A DNA stretch of 64,000 bases from Isoetes taiwanensis. Its lineage: Eukaryota > Streptophyta > Lycopodiopsida > Isoetales > Isoetaceae. Position 1 is the first letter of the stretch. Every line of letters starts with the position of its first letter. The stretch covers positions 4,553,093-4,617,092 of the forward strand of contig JAJEKV010000084.1 of assembly GCA_021234155.1 (NCBI GenBank). The letters run 5' to 3'. Under the pieces are notes generated by a model. The model was not told where the DNA came from, searched no databases, and worked only from the letters and a program-made list of their open reading frames with translations. The position numbers and the translations under genes were made by a program. This document shows, one piece after another, positions 12,484 to 24,379 of this stretch.

Positions 12484-13490
12484 CTATCCAAGAATGAAAA
12501 ATGGATGAGCGATGCAGAGCGACCCGGTTGGGCGATTACCTCCGCGGTGAAGCATCGCCATAAGCTGAATCCGGGAGCTTGAATCGTGCTCAAAATTGAT
12601 GGAAAAATACTTGGGGCGGCTTGAATCATACTTTCGAATCGGCGAGAAAATCATCGTCACGTAGCCTAAAAGCTTGAAACCTTTGCCATAGCGAAGGTTT
12701 GCTTGAAGAATCAACAATGGCATGGTGAAGCATCGCCGGATCATCGAGCTCAAAACACGAAGCATCAAAACCTGAGCTGAGCTCCAAACCTTAAGAATAT
12801 CGTCGGATCACCTATGCCATAGCGAATCTTTCCTTGATCTTTGTGGAAATGGGAATAGGTTCTTGGCGTTTGGGCTGGCGAGGGGCGGTGGCTCTTGCCG
12901 GCCCGGTGGGGGAAAGCGCCTCGTCATTTACCTCTTCATTGGTCTGCTCCTCGGCTATGATAGTTTGATCTACCATCTCAAATTGGAGATTTTGATATGA
13001 AATGCTTTCAACTGCAGTCCTTTGCCTTTTATGTGGGTGCTCTCCAACCACCTTGATAGTAATCTCGTCAGTAGAAACCTTAAACCTTACCTCTTGCCTT
13101 GATGTGAAGGCCAATCTCTATCTCCAAGAAATACAAATTCTTTTTCATCCTCTAGTAGCCCTCTCGGTTGGGCCAGTTACCTACACGGTGAAGCATCGCC
13201 ATAGCTGAATCCAGGAGCTTGAATCGTGCTCAAAATCCGACGGAAAAACACTTGGGACGCTTGAATCATACTCAAAATCTGACGGAAAATCATCATCTGT
13301 AGCCTAAAGCCTAAAGCCTGAAACCTTCGCCATAGCCGAAAGTTTGCTTGAAGGAATCAGCAATGGCATGAGTTGAAGCATCGCTGGATCATCTGAGCTC
13401 AAAACCTGAAGCATCAAAACCTGGGCTGAGCTCTAAACCTTAAGAATATCGCCGGATCACCTGTGCCATAGCGGAATGTTTCCTTGACGC
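12484..13490. repeat. Duplicated ~270-bp block beside eS28, left copy
   Basis: Two direct copies of a block (about 12530-12810 and 13180-13470) share AAGCATCGCCATA, GAGCTTGAATCGTGCTCAAA, TTGAATCATACT and TTAAGAATATCG. Between them lies a reading frame on the minus strand (12812-13114) containing KVSTDEITIKVVGEHPHKRQ and QNLQFEMVDQTIIAEEQTNE. The mirror is at 39180-40170. On the minus strand each block encodes DFEYDSS/DFEHDSS-type repeats. The cluster lies upstream of eS28 in both arms. It may be part of a separate gene, but I do not recognise it. Confidence 0.55.
12812..13114 (-). CDS. Unidentified 100-codon reading frame between the duplicated blocks
   Basis: The frame encodes a hydrophilic protein with a Lys/Arg cluster (HPHKRQRTAVES) followed by an acidic stretch (IAEEQTNEEVNDEAL). 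The right-arm counterpart (about 39635-39935) keeps the same residues over some 45 codons and then diverges around a GC-rich stretch read differently in the two arms. Conservation between the arms means little, because the whole arm is duplicated. It may be an exon of a gene whose other parts are the flanking repeated blocks. No family is recognised. Confidence 0.3.
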   Translation of the reverse strand: MAFTSRQEVRFKVSTDEITIKVVGEHPHKRQRTAVESISYQNLQFEMVDQTIIAEEQTNEEVNDEALSPTGPARATAPRQPKRQEPIPISTKIKERFAMA

Positions 13491-13679
13491 TCTGGAAATG
13501 GGAATAGGTCGCGTTACGGGCTGCGAGGCGGTGGCTCTCCATTTCTTTGGCGGTATGAGGCTCTATATAATGGGTTTGCATGTCCAAGAGTTTTTCATCA
13601 TTTCTTGTCTTCTAAGGGCCAGATTCCACATGCGGCAGTGGCCCTTCTCTGTAATATCTCAACTTCCATCTCTCTTTTT

Positions 13680-15240
13680 TTAGGGCAACAACTCTGCGTT
13701 TAAGATCATGTTTTCAAGGAAATCTACGACAAGAGTTGTATGGCAGTTGATTCAAGTTTCAAAAGGCCAGGGGATCATCCCTGTCAGTTAAGCGAGTGTT
13801 TTGGAGTTAAAAGCGGCGGCGTTCGATTTTAGGAGGAGTGTTTTGGTAATTGCTAAGCTGTTGCAATGGAATCAGAAGATAAGTGTTAGTTAGAGCATTA
13901 GCGCGGTAAAATTGGTTCATGCACAACCAATACCCATCTAATTTCCACAGTCGAATCTGGCCCTAAGAACGGAAACAAAGTCTTCACTAGTAACGATGAT
14001 GGGCATAAGTTAAGAACGTGTCAATGATGAACCTTCACTCATATCTAATTCAGTGTCATTTTTTGTTTGATAAATATTTGTTTGATGGAATTTGTTTGAA
14101 GCGTCCTTGTGCTGACACGTAGCTTCTTTGCTCTGGCTATGGCAGATCCAACTCCGATCTTTGGCGGTCTTAGATATAGCTGGTCCAAGACCACGTTTTT
14201 GAACCACTCCTCCTTTTTAGGACCGCGGCATTTGAGGCATCACGGCTATGAGCACGTCTTGAAGGAGAAGTCATCATGAGCAAGGTAAGCACCCATCGAA
14301 CAAACTATAAAAGAATGACTATCTTGGCTGTGATGATTTAAAGAGTGTTAGGTCTTCGCCGGCTGTGAGCAGGAAAATCACTACTTTGGCGAATCCTCCT
14401 CTTTCTTTGGCTCCTCCTCCATAGTCTGCTTTGGCGGATTAGGTCTAATTCATGATGAAAGAGAGCAGACAACAAAATGCAACAGAAAGGCGAGTGGCTA
14501 GGCATGTTAAACCGAAAGCCCATCTGCATTGATTTTTGAAGACACATTTGAGCACTATAAAATGGGTATTTTTAAAGCCGTTTGCATGCAAAATACTTCT
14601 TTTCACAAGATCGCGCCATGCCTCATACGCCCGATAACCCCTTGATTAATACGCAAGAAAGCAGTTTTGCTCAATTTATCGCCACAATCGGGGCTTGGGA
14701 ATTCTAAAGTCAGCCAACAAAATGTTGAAAGGAAATCTCGGATGATTTAGCTTAACTTAATATATCGGCGATTTGGCATACATAAAAACTAGTTTGTCGC
14801 ATCAAAGCTGGTGTATCTGAGGGCCAATTCCAACAAGTTCTTTGGCATAAGAAGGAGGCCATTAAGAAGGTAAGCACTGCATTACCAGATTTGCTCCCTA
14901 CATATAATGTATGTCAACCTTTTTGGTTTGTGTTCTTGCCGGGGATCTGCGAGATCTGCATGAGGATTATAAACCCACTCGACATTTGTGCTGGTACAAA
15001 AGCGACATCATACAAGATTATTTGCTTCATTGTCACAGGAGCTTAAAGATAGAAGTGAGAACATTTTACCAGGTGACATTAGTTTTAATGAAGAACTTGA
15101 GAACAATATATGCTAACTACTAGTCAAATTTTCTAGCAATAATCATTCACAATGCAATAATAACTTGAATAGTAGTGCCTTAGCAACAATGAGCAGAGTT
15201 TAACCATTTAACTATTGAGTAAACATTCAAAGGTTCTTGT
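13680..15240. other. Left-arm spacer between repeat cluster and copia LTR
   Basis: This is mostly non-coding sequence mirrored at about 37455-39020. Two stretches look weakly coding: 14338-14547 on the minus strand (SMQMGFRFNMPSHSPFCCIL) and 14911-15060 on the plus strand (DLHEDYKPT, DIIQDYLLHCHRSL). Neither gives a recognisable domain. No RNA gene was found. Confidence 0.4.
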
Positions 15241-15264
15241 TCATTTCAGATTGACCCGGATTCT

Positions 15265-15673
15265 TGTAGCTGCATTGACCAAATTCCTTACGCTCCAATT
15301 TGAACTTTAATCAATCGAATGCATCTCTAAACATGCGAAAATGCACGCAATCCACTATATTACGAATGATCCAGATATGGGATATATGTACAAGATTTTC
15401 TTAAGTCGGTTTGGCTCTGATTCGGCCAGAAAGCGATGTGTTTAATTTTGAATGGTTTTGGCTCCATGTCGATTAGCCTTCACCTCTTCAACATATTTAG
15501 TATTAACTATTTACAATTAACCATTGAACAATGGTTCATATTTACAACCATGGCATAACCATAATATACTAGGTTAAAATGAAGTTACCTAGGTCTTTTG
15601 AATTCTTCCATGATCATGACCATTTGCATGCAGCTCCCAGAATATATGATGAACATATTCATAAATATCAACA
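15265..15673 (-). repeat. 3' LTR of left copia copy (about 409 bp)
   Basis: On the minus strand the LTR begins TGTTGATATTTATG directly after a polypurine tract (AAGGAGGAG), the usual copia arrangement, and probably ends at GCAGCTACA (15265). The outer end is inferred from the CA and the equal size of the right copy. The insertion point of the right-arm Helitron corresponds to 15495/15496 here, where the sequence is uninterrupted (ACATA|TTTAG), an intact empty site. Confidence 0.75.
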
Positions 15674-15986
15674 CTCCTCCTTCATCATATATCCTTATGA
15701 TCCTCCAGAATACTGTCACGAATTTATTCTTTAGCAAACTTTACCCTTTTTGAAACTGAGTTTGTTGATAAGCTTTCTGCTGAAACATTCATAGCCTGTT
15801 TAAACTTGACAAACTTATTTTTTTTAACTAAAGCCTTTGCATAAAGATATGCGCAATCTGTCTTGTAGTATGCATATAACACATTTGTATATAGCCCTTT
15901 TCTGCCAAATCTCTTATAAAATGAACATTCAACTCAATATGTTTGGTCTGTCATGGTCTCTGAGTTTTTGACAATGGCCATGCAAC

Positions 15987-17719
15987 TCATTTGTCGGTGA
16001 AGAAGATTTGAGTGGCATTTTCTTGTGTGCATTCTAACTCATCAATTAGCCTTCTCAACCAAGCAATCTCTTTAGCCACTAAGGATGCAGCAACATATTC
16101 AGCCTCAGCTGTTGACATAGCTATGGCACTTTGTTTCTTTGTTCTCCAAGCTATTACATCTCCTCCTAACATAATCACATACCCTGATGTGGATTTCCTG
16201 CAACTCAAATCTCCTCCCCAGTCAGCATCACTAAATGCCTCTAAGTTTAATGTAGATGAGTTGAATATTAATCCATCATTCATGGTTCCTTTCAAATACC
16301 TAAGTATTCTTTTCCACGCTATCCGGTGCAAACTTCTTTGGGATTGTGGTTTCTCCCTCTTGAGAATATTTCTTTGCGTAGGCAATGTGCGGCCTTGTAT
16401 TATTGGCTAAGTAAAGTAGGCACCCTACAAGTGCTCGATATGGGTTCTCTTCCATTTCCTTCCTTTCAGCCTCTGGTATTTCTACTTCTGCTGTGAGTTT
16501 GTGGCCTGGAACTATAGGAGTTCTGACTGCATTTGCATATTCAAGGTTAAACCTCTTTAACATGTTGTCAATATGTCTGCATTGAGTAAGCTTTAAAACC
16601 TTTTTTACGCCTATCCCTTGTAACTTCTATCCCAAGAAAATGTTTCAATTCTCCAAGGTCTGTCATTACTGAACTGTTCTTAAGAATCTCCTTGCAATGA
16701 TTCAAGCATGAAGTACTATTTGTAAACATAATGCGATCGTCTACATAGAGTGCAATTACACAATATTCTCCTCCATTTACGAACTGTATAGATTGCCATC
16801 GTTACGCAACTTTTCAAATTTTTGTTCTCTAAGATACTTGTCAATGCAGTTGTACCATTCCCTGGGTGATTGCTTTAGTCCATAAACAGCTTTATTTAGC
16901 TTCCATACTGTGTTCTTTCCTTGTTCAAAACCAGCTGGTTGCTTTAGATAGACATTCTCCTCCAACTTTGCATTTAAGAAGGCAGTCTTTACATCCATGT
17001 GATGTACTTCAAGATCTCGAGCATTAGCTATAGATAATAGCATTCTGAGACTTGTCAACTTAACAATTGGAGTAGGTCTCCTCATAATCCTCTCCCTTTT
17101 TCTGGGTACATCCCTGAGCTACTAGTCTGGCCTTGTGTTTCAGACTTCCATCTGCATTGGTTTTAAGCTTGAAAAGCCATTTGCTACCAATTATATGTTT
17201 ATGAGTTGTGTATTCCACTATGTCATATGTGTGTGTATCTCTAAAGGATGCCATCTCTTCATTCATTGCATTAATCCACATATCCTTATCTGGACTAGTT
17301 AACACTTCATCATATGACCTTGGGACACTGGCATCTTCTGTTATGCTTAGAATGTGATCATGCTCAATGTGTATTCCCTGTAATCTTCTACTTTTCCCTG
17401 CTTCAGTCCTTCCATATTTGTCTAAATCAATCTGAGTGTCCTCTAACAGTTTATCAGCTTGGTTTTCTTTTGTTTTGACTAAGTTTTGCTCTTCTTTGCC
17501 ACCTTGCTTCTCTAGTTCATCTCCTTGTTGAATGTTCTCTGCTGGTGTTTCATTTGCATTGTCATCCTCTAGTGAGTCATCATCATCTGAATCCACATTG
17601 GTAAAGTCCTTGACCTGTTTGCTCATTAGTTTTCCTACTTTATCCTGCTTGTCTATTTCTGCTCCCTTTGCTTCATAATTTTTGAATCTGTCTTTGTAGG
17701 TGACATTCTCATTGAACAC
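15987..17719 (-). pseudogene. Copia reverse transcriptase and RNase H, left copy
   Basis: The frames are 17719-17060, 17085-16777, 16563-16300 and 16385-15987. In order they carry an acidic linker, the RT start (GSKWLFKLK, KARLVAQGCTQKKGEDYEET), the palm region (HHMDVKTAFLNAKLEENVYL, LNKAVYGLKQSPREWY), the YVDD active site at about 16737-16748, the thumb, and RNase H (FSDADWGGDLSCRKSTSGY, AMSTAEAEYVAAS). The family normally has these in one polyprotein frame. Here at least three frame changes split it. The right copy is intact across some of these breaks and broken elsewhere. Confidence 0.92.
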
Positions 17720-18590
17720 CGTCCACGCTAATGATTATTTGCTTGGTAAGTGGATTATAAATCCTGTATCCCTTGGCTTCCTCATCATACCCTACTAAGT
17801 AGCCTACTTCAGCCTTGCTGTCCAGTTTCTTTCTTAATTCATGAGGAATATGAGTATAAGTTAGACATCCATAAGTCTTGAACCTGTCATAATCAATCTT
17901 TTCATGATCATTATGCCATAAATTTTGAGGTACATTACCTTTAATAGCTGTTGTAGGAAGTCTGTTTTGAACAAGGGTGGCAGTCTTCAAAGCCTCCTCC
18001 CATAAATAATTAGGAAGTCCACTTTGTTTTATCATAGACCTAACTACATCCATGAGTGTTCTATTCTTCCTTTCAGCCACTCCATTTTGTTGGGGCTAAA
18101 CCTGCAAGTCATCTGTCTTTTTATTCCATTAGCAATGCAAAACAGCCTAAACTTGGTAGACAAATATTCTCCTCCTCGATCTGACCTAATGCATTTCACT
18201 TTATTGCCAGTTTCTCTTTCTACCTCTGCTACATATTGTTTGAAAGCTTGTAATGCTTGGGATTTTCTTGCAAGACAATAAACTTTGCATTTTTTAGAGT
18301 AATCATCTATGAAGGTGATAAAATACCGGTTGTTTGATCTGCTCCTTATGTTTAGTGGTCCACAAAGGTCTGTATGTACTAACTCAAGAACATGCTTGGC
18401 TCTGTTTGCTGACTTCTTGAAAGGCAGTCTGTTTATTTTACCAAGCATGCATCCTTCACACATAAGTTTGTGTGACTTATCATCTCTACAAGAAATTTTT
18501 TTGCCAAATATTTAATGTTGTTGCAATGAGTGTGAGCTAACCTGTTGTGCCATAACTCTGTGTCAGAATTAATAATACAATTTATGCTAT
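17709..18590 (-). pseudogene. Copia integrase, left copy
   Basis: The frames 18463-18044 and 18080-17709 together give the GAG-pre-integrase tail (CEGCMLGK), the first catalytic Asp (HTDLCGPLN), the second (IRSDRGGEYLS) and, after a frame change near 18080, the Glu region (AERKNRTLMDVVRSMI). This is the D,D,E layout of a retroviral-type integrase. The single frame change next to GGTTTAGCCCCAA occurs in both arms, so it may be real. Confidence 0.9.
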
Positions 18591-18599
18591 TTTTAATTA
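18591..18599. repeat. Target-site duplication of the MITE, left arm
   Basis: TTTTAATTA at 18591-18599 recurs exactly at 28920-28928 on the far side of the composite insertion. A 9-bp duplication is typical of Mutator-like elements. Confidence 0.9.
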
Positions 18600-19421
18600 G
18601 GGAAAATTACCAAAATACCATTAAAGTTTGTCAAATTTACCAAAATGCCACTAAACCCAGTGGTATTTTGGAAAACTTAGCAATAACGTTTTCTTAATGA
18701 TCTGAATGCAAATGTGCCCTTCAGATGAATTGTAGATTAAGTTGAGATCTTTCCAATAAGCATAAGATCGTCTTGATTGGAGATGAAAATTTCAAGTTAT
18801 AAGCTCTTGAGTTCTTCAGAATTTAAGAAATGAAAAATCTCATAACTTGAGATTGTAGTCTTAGAATTGAATGATCTTATGCTTGTTGGAAAGATCTCAG
18901 CTTAATCTACAATTCATCTGAAGGACACATTTGCATTCAAATCATTAGAAAAATATTATTGGGTAAAAGCATGCTAGGGTGTCATACATTAGTTCTAAAT
19001 TCATGTACTATTTTGCACTAGAAACCCGTTTTTTATGTAGGAGGCCACGTGCTTGTCGTTATATATTTAAAAAAGGAATATATTTGATTGTTTGTCATCA
19101 TGACATGAAGTGGCCCGCGGTTGTTCGAAATTTTGGGCACAATCAACTTTGGATTCCCTCCGATCCAAGCAAATTCCCTCCAATCCATCGAAACAAGCAA
19201 ATTCCCTCCAATTTCACGGTCTAAGAATCTAAAACAAAGAAAAGAATTTCAAATTCTTGCGGATCTTTGCATGCATATCAGTTTTCATAGTAGTAGTAGT
19301 GGCATGGCACAAGAAAATCAAAGTATGAACAAATTACTCGGCTGATGTCCAAAATGAGGGGCGGTGATACAAGAAATGTCGACAAAGGGAAGCGAGAAAA
19401 TGGTTGAACAAGATACTCTAA

Positions 19422-22400
19422 ATGACATCTTTGAATGAAGTGATAGAGAGTGATCTTGTCAGCGATGAGAATGGCATATCATATTTCAGGTACTTCACCA
19501 AAAAATCAGGAAAAGAAGCGAAAAGGTTGTTGAATGCTTTAGAAATGAAGCCCGATTCTCTATCTCACGGTGAAAGAGGTATTGGTTTCGAGGATCTTGC
19601 AAGATAACAGGCTCTTGGGGTTGTTTAAACACATGATTGGGCTACCTTGAGCGGTGGTGAAACATTCATTGTTACAAAATCTCAAAGATGGATTAGAAGA
19701 GGTTAATTCTTCTAATAGCGGTGACAAGTTAGCGACCAAGCACTGTTTTATCCATGATTGTTGGGAAAAATGGGGAATTGAAGCAAAAAGGAGTTGCTTC
19801 AAAAATGTTGAACTGCCATCCTCGAAATTTGTCATCTGTTGCGGCCGAGAAGAAAGAGAATGAAAATTGCGGGTCAAGTATATGGGCATTAGCGGCGAGA
19901 AAGAAGATCGATTGTTTGGGCGAAGACACAAAGCAATTAGTCATCAATTTTGGTTAAACAACACCAAGGTTTCACCTAAATACGAGGGATGTAAGAAAGA
20001 AAAGGCATCGGGCAATCCGGTTTCTTGATATACCACGGTTATTTCATTCTTTCTTGTGTGAAATGCTTCGATCCCTCATGTATATGTTCATTTTATTGGA
20101 ATTTATAGTATCTTCTTTGTTTTGATGTATGAATGCTTTCTAATGGTGATCTATTATTTATGTATTCACTTTTACTTACTTTTACATATGCAATCACCTT
20201 TGTTGGTTTGCTTACATTTATTGACCATGTATATTACACTAAATCTTCCTTTCTTATTTATGCAGTGACTCCAAAATTCTTAAGCAATGTACAGATTAGA
20301 TATTTGCATAATATTGTATGTTATACATGTCTATAGAGTACATATCTTGTACTTTCGGACTTTTCGAATAGTGCCAATGGACTTCAAGAATCTACTCTAG
20401 AACATTAATATGCTCTAGGGTGCGATGGTAATGTACCCACCTTTGCTACTTTATCCTTACACCGCGTATTTAATGTACATGTGTAATGTATATTCTGTTG
20501 TCCTTATGTATATTGTAAGTACATTCTGAGTACATATGAGTACATATGAGTGCATATGAGTACATATGAGTGCATATGAGTACATCTGAGTATATATTAG
20601 TACATTATGAGTACATGTTAGTACATTTTGACTCCGCATGTACTCAATTGCACATACAAAATCTTTTATTAACTATGATGATTTGAATGCACAGGCTGAG
20701 CTGTACCAGAACTTTGTGGAGCAACACCCAGAGGTAGACATTGGCATCAGATTGTTCGAATACCTCAAACTTGATTGTGTAAGGAAGCTAAAGGAAAGAA
20801 ACACATGTTGTTGTGTCAAGCATGAGCAAGAGAACTTGGGAAGGCATTTAATTCTATGAGGGCTAAGCTTCACATCAATTGTAGCTGCAATTGTGAAGTT
20901 TGTCTTTGCTAACAAAAATGATGGAATTTGTTAGGCTCACAAGCATACATCTTGTAATGTCGGCACTCTATGGAGGAGTATGGTTTGTCCAAAAGCAGGA
21001 TAGTGATGAGTGGCACAAATTAAATTGTATTACAAGTGATTGCAAGAGCGTGGTAAGCGAGAACATTAGCTTGTGTCCAAAAGAAAGCAGAAAATGACAT
21101 TGAAAGTAAAGTCAATTGGCAAATATACTCTTATGTGGATGAGAAGTCTAAAAAGGAGTCTCAAGAAGGCTCAGTTGGTGGAGAAGACAACAAATGCACA
21201 CATAATCTTTGGATGCCATGTTTGGTCACATGAAGACATTTATCCATCACAACTTTGCAGCTCAGCGGCAAAGCAAAGGAATTCAGAAGATGTGTTCAAA
21301 ACACGAGAGATGATTCGATTGATATCGGTGGTTGACTTTGCGAGAAAATTATACATTGAAGCCTTTCAAAGAGGTTCGGTCGAAACATTGGAATCTGAGA
21401 CCAAGTTACTATAATGGTACAGTTACCATGCTAAAGGTAAATGGCATCTTGAAGAAGGCTGTTCACTTGTATATTTTGATGGCGAGAAATCATGATACAC
21501 ATTTTGTACAACATGCATTTAAGCTTCATCTAAAATGGCTGAAAGAGAATGGTGGATCTCATATGCGATATCATATTGTGTGAATACGATGGTTGTCTTT
21601 GCACAATACAAGTCGAGAAAAAAATTCATATTTCATTACCGGTACTATGTTGAATATGGCATTAGTTTACAATGGAACTACTTTGGTTACGGGCATGGAA
21701 AAGGTGAACATGATGGAGAGTGCACGCCAAGGCCAGCGGTACTTGCACCCGAGCGATTCACGAGAACATGGAGCAGAGATTAGAGGTGCACATGATGCTT
21801 GTGTTGTCTTGAGGAGCAAGCAATCTAATGTTAACAAGGTATACTGGGAAGTGAAGGAGTCAGATATTGATAGAACCAATGCATTGGATGTGCAACCTCT
21901 TCCTAGTATTGAGAAATTGCATGCTATAGCTTCTATAAGTCCAAGCTGACCCCACCTTAGTAATGGTGAGACCATTATCTTGCTTCTGCAATGCTTGCAT
22001 TAACTTTGAATGGGATGCTTGTGAGTCCATTTCATTACGTGGGAAGTGGCAATTAAAGAAGCTAGTACCCAGAAATAGTACTCATTGTGAAGTAGAGAAT
22101 GAGGAAAGCTAGCTGCTTTTGCAAATGAAAATGAAGAGCTAGAAGATCTAGTGCAATTAGGTGATATGTTTGCTTCTTTTGCTGCACCAGGAAATGAAGA
22201 AAATGTGCCATACTATATCCTTCTTTGCAAGAAAACAAAATTTGTTTTGCGGGAAAATGTTATTGGCGATTACAAAATTATCACCATCACAATTGAAAGC
22301 AGTCATATCCAGCGTATTACTATCAAAAATTGCACAGTTGTCACCACAAGTATAAGTTATTGGATGACAAAGAAGTTCTTGTACTGCAGAGTGCATTATT

Positions 22401-22483
22401 GGAGCAAAGTTTGCAATGCCAAAAAGTAAATCATAAGGTGAAGGGTGCTTACTGCGGCTTATGCATTGTCTCTTGATGTGCAT
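19422..22483 (+). CDS. Transposase-like gene of the TIR transposon (fragmented frames)
   Basis: Segments in order are: 19422-19607; 19754-19957, continuing frame-shifted to about 20040 (WALAARKK, EDTKQLVINF); 20680-20909 with a Cys/His cluster (KERNTCCCVKHEQEN, then INCSCNCEVCLC); 21073-21414; and 21480-21800, holding DGC (21588-21596), AQYKSR, WNYFGYGHGKGEHDGE and a Glu-rich follow-on. Last come 21760-21949 and 22151-22483, a C-terminal domain starting LVQLGDMFASFA. From memory, DGC..AQYKS..HGKG.xDG blocks occur in DDE-type transposase-like proteins. Several frame changes are needed to read it through, and introns or sequence errors are both possible. It faces convergently towards the minus-strand gene. 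Confidence 0.6.
20515..20640. repeat. GAGTACATAT tandem repeats
   Basis: About ten imperfect copies of a 10-11-bp unit (GAGTACATAT, GAGTGCATAT) lie between two coding segments of the transposase gene. The core GTAC is palindromic. The reading frame across it on the minus strand is repeat-derived. Confidence 0.85.
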
Positions 22484-22732
22484 GAGATGCTCTTTGGGAA
22501 GTGCACTGAAATGCTACATGATGCGGAATAGCTTGAGCAGTTATATGTTGGGCCAGATTATATGTTGGAGAGAAATCTGAAAAGAAAAAGTCACGGGAGT
22601 AACATGATTTATATTACATTGTAATTGAGTACATCAACTTATTTCAAAACATGTTTCTTGTTATTGATAACTTTACGAATATATATCAACTTCTTTTATG
22701 CCTAACTATTACATCCTGTGGTGGCTGAAATC

Positions 22733-23230
22733 TCATAGGTATTGCATCCATTCTCCTAAGATTTCCGGGCGCCATATAATGTTAGGACTAGTTGTGGCGA
22801 GGCCACAACTACTTCTTCTTGCAATTGGAAGCCCACTCCAGCCCTCCACCTTGTGCCTGATTGACTCGTCGCCAGGCAACTGATTCCTTCCCCAAGGATC
22901 GGGATCATAGATCTTGTGAATTGCCCAAAGTATTGTTAGCATCTCATCCACGGTGCTTACGTCTTCGATCTGCTTTCGACTGTTCCCATAATCCAGGCAG
23001 GCTGGTAAGGAATCTTGCTTCATACATTAAGCCACAAGAGAATGGTACATCTGGAACATATTCTGCTTCAGTCTCTAAAGTAGAAGGTGGTTCATCTGGT
23101 TCAACCTCTGCTCCATGTACATGTACAAGTTCCTTTTGTTCTGGTTCAACCTCTGCTCCATGTATAAATTCCTCTTCAATTTCATTTTCCTCAACTTCTA
23201 ATCCAATAACAAAAGTTAAAAATTATTAGC
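22733..23230 (-). CDS. Terminal part of the transposon's minus-strand gene
   Basis: The frame 23023-22733 (YGNSRKQIEDVSTVDEMLTI, EILGEWMQYL, stop) is preceded, in another frame at 23220-23030, by an acidic repeat with two copies of HGAEVEP (EQKELVHVHGAEVEPDEPPS). It lies downstream of the Ulp1 region on the same strand, so I take it as the C-terminal or last-exon portion. The function of this part is unknown. Confidence 0.4.
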
Positions 23231-23291
23231 ATTTTAAATCTAAAACTTCCTCAACCTTAAATATTAATAATAGATATAATTTAACAAGTAC

Positions 23292-23868
23292 TCAAAAAGA
23301 GTTATGAAAGCAAATCAACATCAAGAAAAGTTCTGATAAAAAGCAGTTCCGGTTTATCAAAGGCATTGTACATAGGGCCTTTATTCTGTTCATATCTTCG
23401 CCGTATTCATCCACTATAGTCTTGATGATAATGTCACCATATATGTCCCAAGATTCATCCAACTTATGCTCCTTTATGTAATTGGTAAAATCTGGTGCAT
23501 ATTTCAACCCTACCAACCAATCAAATAAGAAGGGCCGGATGGTTGTCGCGTTCTATCAAAGGTGTCCATAGTGGCACACAAACATAACTTTCTTTGTTGA
23601 AAAGAGCTTTGTGCTTAGACTCAAACACACCACAAAGTCGACCATTGTATTTAGGATATTCAATGACAATACTATCCATAGGTACTACTTGAGGGGTTAC
23701 ACCAACTGAATTTGTGTAAGGAAGTCCCCAACATCTCTCTTTTCCATAAACATGTTTAAATTTTGGGATGCCATCTTCATAGAGCTTGTCCAAAATTGAT
23801 GTTATGATATCTAAGGTAAGAGTTGACCATATGGCCAAATCCCAATGAAAGGAGGCATATTGAAGCAC
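23292..23868 (-). CDS. Segment with a weak FCP1/HAD-like look
   Basis: The adjoining frames 23868-23521 and 23516-23292 read WDLAIWSTLTLDIITSILDK, FKHVYGKERCW, ESYVCVPLWTPLIERDN and DESWDIYGDIIIKTIVDEYG. The first piece resembles the V/IWTS...L..L...F....K..C pattern of FCP1-like HAD phosphatases, but the DxDx catalytic motif upstream is not seen. It may be a captured host fragment or another part of the transposon's own protein. The family assignment is tentative. Confidence 0.3.
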
Positions 23869-24379
23869 TTGCTTTCATTGTTGGTCTGCGATAGAAAACT
23901 CCATGTTACGTAATTATGGGCTTGTAAGAGGAAATATTCATTTACGGGTTCTATAAAAGTAACCCGAACACACCTTGGATCTCAAATATTAGGAGTCTGT
24001 AAGGAAGCAAAATATAATTAACATCTGATAGCACTAGGATTGCAACCATTCATTGATTACATTATCAAGATTACATAAAGCCAAATGGCTTAGTGTTGTT
24101 TCCAATAAGAAAAAAGCCAATTGGCCTCATTTGATAAAGAGTTATGAAAGAAGTTAAGCACTACCATGCTTCTCTTGCGAGGTGCTAGTAGTGCTGTTTT
24201 AGATGAGATGGCTCTTATAATTAATCATAGCCTTAATGAGCACATGTCTCTGGGTTTGCATACTCACTTATCAAACCAATATTAAGAAGGCTGAAAGAAT
24301 GAAAACAAATAGTTTTCAGAATTAAATATTATATAAAAAGCAATTGTGTATATGTTATCTCACCATGCTCTTAGCTTGC

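Noticed and set aside
16012-16410. 132-codon plus-strand ORF over the copia RNase H
   Set aside because: It is the antisense shadow of the RNase H frame, which has clear motifs.
21667-21975. 102-codon minus-strand ORF over the transposase gene
   Set aside because: It is antisense to the DGC...HGKGEHDG block, with no motif of its own.
23521-23868. Firm call of an FCP1/HAD phosphatase
   Set aside because: Only the WDLAIWST-like strand and a K..CW-like site are seen. The DxDx motif is missing, so it is kept as a low-confidence note.
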